DNA from: Sulfuritalea sp.
GTDB taxonomy: Bacteria > Pseudomonadota > Gammaproteobacteria > Burkholderiales > Rhodocyclaceae
Reading direction: 5' to 3'
Length of the DNA: 64,000 bases
Assembly (NCBI GenBank): GCA_022842325.1
Contig: JALHPU010000011.1
Span: 1 to 64,000 of the forward strand
Position numbers and translations under genes: made by a program. The notes under the pieces were generated by a model. The model was not told the origin of the DNA, did no database searches, and saw nothing but the letters and a program-made list of their open reading frames with translations. Numbering within the stretch: the first letter of the stretch is position 1; every line of letters begins with the position of its first letter. Positions 60,901-63,900 of this stretch are shown here, one piece after another.

Positions 60901-63900
60901 GCGGCACTAACGCCGACGCCGACGCCGACGGCACCGGCGGCGAAAGAGATGCTGGTGGCGACGGTCTTGGCATTGCTGGTGGCGACATCCATCGCGGTCA
61001 ACTTGATCGCGCCGCTGGTGGTGGTGGTCAGTGTTGCGCCATTGGCGGCATAGGCCTCGACCGTATTGCGCACGGTGTTGGTCGAATTGCCGCCCGAACC
61101 GGCTGCCGAAACACCTACCGTGCCGCCACCGACGGCAAGTGCCGCGCCGACATTCAGTGCGTTGATCGTCGTCGTGGAATTCGCGCTGAACTCGATGTTG
61201 AAACCCGTGGCATTCAGGCGCGAGGCGTTGGCGTAGGCGCGAACGCTGTTGGTCACGGTGTTGAACGACACCGAATAGCCGACCGAGATGCCGACCCCGC
61301 CGCCGCCGCCGACACCGACCACGGCGGCCGCGCCACCGCCATCCGAGGTGATGCGGGAATTGTCGGTCGCGGTCAGCTTGAGCGCGCCGCCAGTCGCCGT
61401 GACGCCCTTCGCTCCAGAACTGCTCGCTACATAGGACCAGACGGTATTCGTGATGGTGTTTCGAGAATCCGCTCCTGCTCCCGCGACCGCACCGCCACCG
61501 CCGCCGCCGCCGGCGACTGCCAGCGAACCGCCGACGGCCAGCGCGTCTATCGTCGCCGATTCGGTTGCACTCAATTCGACGGCCCCGGCCGAACTCACCG
61601 TGGAACTGTCGATGTAGGCCTTGACCTGGTTGCTGATGGTATTGAGCGCCACGGCGGCGCCGAGCGACGCTGCGCCACCACCGCCCGCCCCTCCTGCGCC
61701 TGACAGCGCCAGGGCGCCGGCAATGGCCTTGATGCTGCTGTTGTCGCTGGCAGACAGCTTGACGCTGCCTCCGTTCGTGGTCGTCACCGTGCTGTTGGTA
61801 CCGACATAGGCGACCACCGCGTTCCCAATCTTGTTGTCGGTTCCCGAACCGGCAGCGGCCACGGCGACACCACCGCCCGCGCCACCGGCACCGGCAAGCG
61901 TGCCGCCAATCGCGATGGCCTGGATGTCGGCCGTCGAGTTGGCCGTCAGTTCGACATTGCCGGCCGCCGCAAGGCTTGAATTGCCGGCGTAAGCGCTGAT
62001 GTTGTTGGCAACGTCGTTGGTGGCCGCGGAAACGCCGATCGCAACGGCCGCGCCGCCGCCGGCACCCCCCGCTCCCGCGCCGGCGAGGCTGCCGCCGATG
62101 GCATGGATGAGAGTCGAATCCACGGCGCTCAGCTTGATTGCCCCCCCACTGCTGCTTACACCCTTGCCGGTTCCGGTGCTGTTGTTGATGTAGGCGGCAA
62201 CCGTGTTGCGTACCGTGTTGACCGAACCCGCGCCCGCCGCCGAACCGCTGAAGCCGCCACCGGCCCCGCCGGAACCAGCCACGGCAGCACCAATGCTGAA
62301 GGCCGTCACGTATCCGGATTCCGTCGCCGACAATTCGATGTTCGCCGCGGAAATCACCCGCGAAGCGTCGATATAGGCCTTGACCGTGTTCTGCACGCTG
62401 GTCACGGCGGTGGCTGCACCCAACGATCCCGCCACGCCGCCGCCGGCGCCGCCGGCGCCGGATCCGGCAAGACCACCGCCAACTGCCGAGATGGTGCTGT
62501 CGTCGACGGCGGTGAGCTTCACGAGGCCACTGCCTGAGGTGGTCACCGTGCTGCCGTTCGCCACGTAGGCCGCGACGGTATTGCTGATCGTTCCAACGGC
62601 CGCCGCACCGGCGGCCGCTACCGAGGCGCCGCCGCCGGCACCACCGGAACCCGCCACGGAGCCGCCAATGCTCTGGGCATACATGCTGGCGGATTCCTTT
62701 GCCAGCAGTTCAATGCTGTTGCCGCTTGACGCCGTTACGGTGGCATGATCGACATAGGCGTTGACGCTGTTCGAAATCGTGTTCGTGGCGGCCGATACGC
62801 CGATGGCGGCGGCAACACCGCCGCCGGCCCCGCCGGCACCGGCTCCGGCCAGGCTGCCAGCCGTTGCCACCACCGTCGCCAGATCGCTGGCCGTGAGCTT
62901 GAGCGCCCCGTTTGCGCTGACCGCACCCAGCGCCGTGCTCCCACCGATGTAGGCAGCGACCGTGTTGCTGACGACGTTGACCGATGCCGAACCGGCCGCT
63001 GATGCGGCAAAACCCCCGCCTGCGCCGCCAGCGCCGGCTACCGCGGCACCGATGCTCAGGGCGCTGATGATTCCGGTTTCGGAGGCGGACAGCTCAACCG
63101 TTCCGCCCGAGGTGACCGTCGAGGAATCGATGTAGGCCTTGACCTGGTTGGTCAAGGTGTTGGTGGCGTTTGCGGCACCGAGGGAACCAGCCACGCCGCC
63201 GCCCGCACCGCCGGCACCGGAGCCGGCCAATCCACCGCCGATGGACGTAATGGTGCTGCTGTCGGTCGCCGTGAGCTTGATGGCGCCGGCTGTCGCGCTG
63301 CTCACCGTGCTGCCGTTCGCGATGTAGGTGAACACCTTGTTGTTGCTGACATTCACCGACACCGCGCCGGCTGCCGCGCCCGATGCACCACCGCCGGCAC
63401 CGCCGGAACCCGCTACCGAGCCGCCGACACTCAGCGCCGACATGACAGCCAATTGGTCAGCCGTGATCTCGATGTTGCCCGCCGTGGTGCTGACGTTCGA
63501 ACGATCGACATAGGCACTGACGGTATTCGAAATGACGTTGGTCGCCGCGGATACCCCGACCGCCACGGCGCCGCCACCTCCGGCGCCCCCGGCACCGGCA
63601 CCCGCCAAGCTGCCGGCGGTCGCGACCACTACGGCCGAGTCGGTAGCTTTCAGCTTGATCGCGCCGCCGCTGGCAGTGACGGAACTAGGCGCCGTGCTGC
63701 CACCGATGTAGGCGGCAACGGTATTCGTAACCGTATTGACCGAAGCCGATCCGGCGACGGAGCCGCCGAAGCCGCCACCGGCACCGCCGGCACCAGCCAC
63801 TGCGGCGCCGATGCTCAGCGCGCTGATGATCCCCGTTTCCGATGCCGTGATTTCGACGCCGCCGGCGGACGTCACCTGCGACGAATCGATATAGGCCTTG

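Noticed and set aside
61621..63513. A series of small plus-strand frames rich in Pro/Ala, about 380 bp apart
   Set aside because: They are antisense images of the Gly-rich repeats, where GCC/GGC runs read as Pro/Ala; the spacing is half the 759-bp period.
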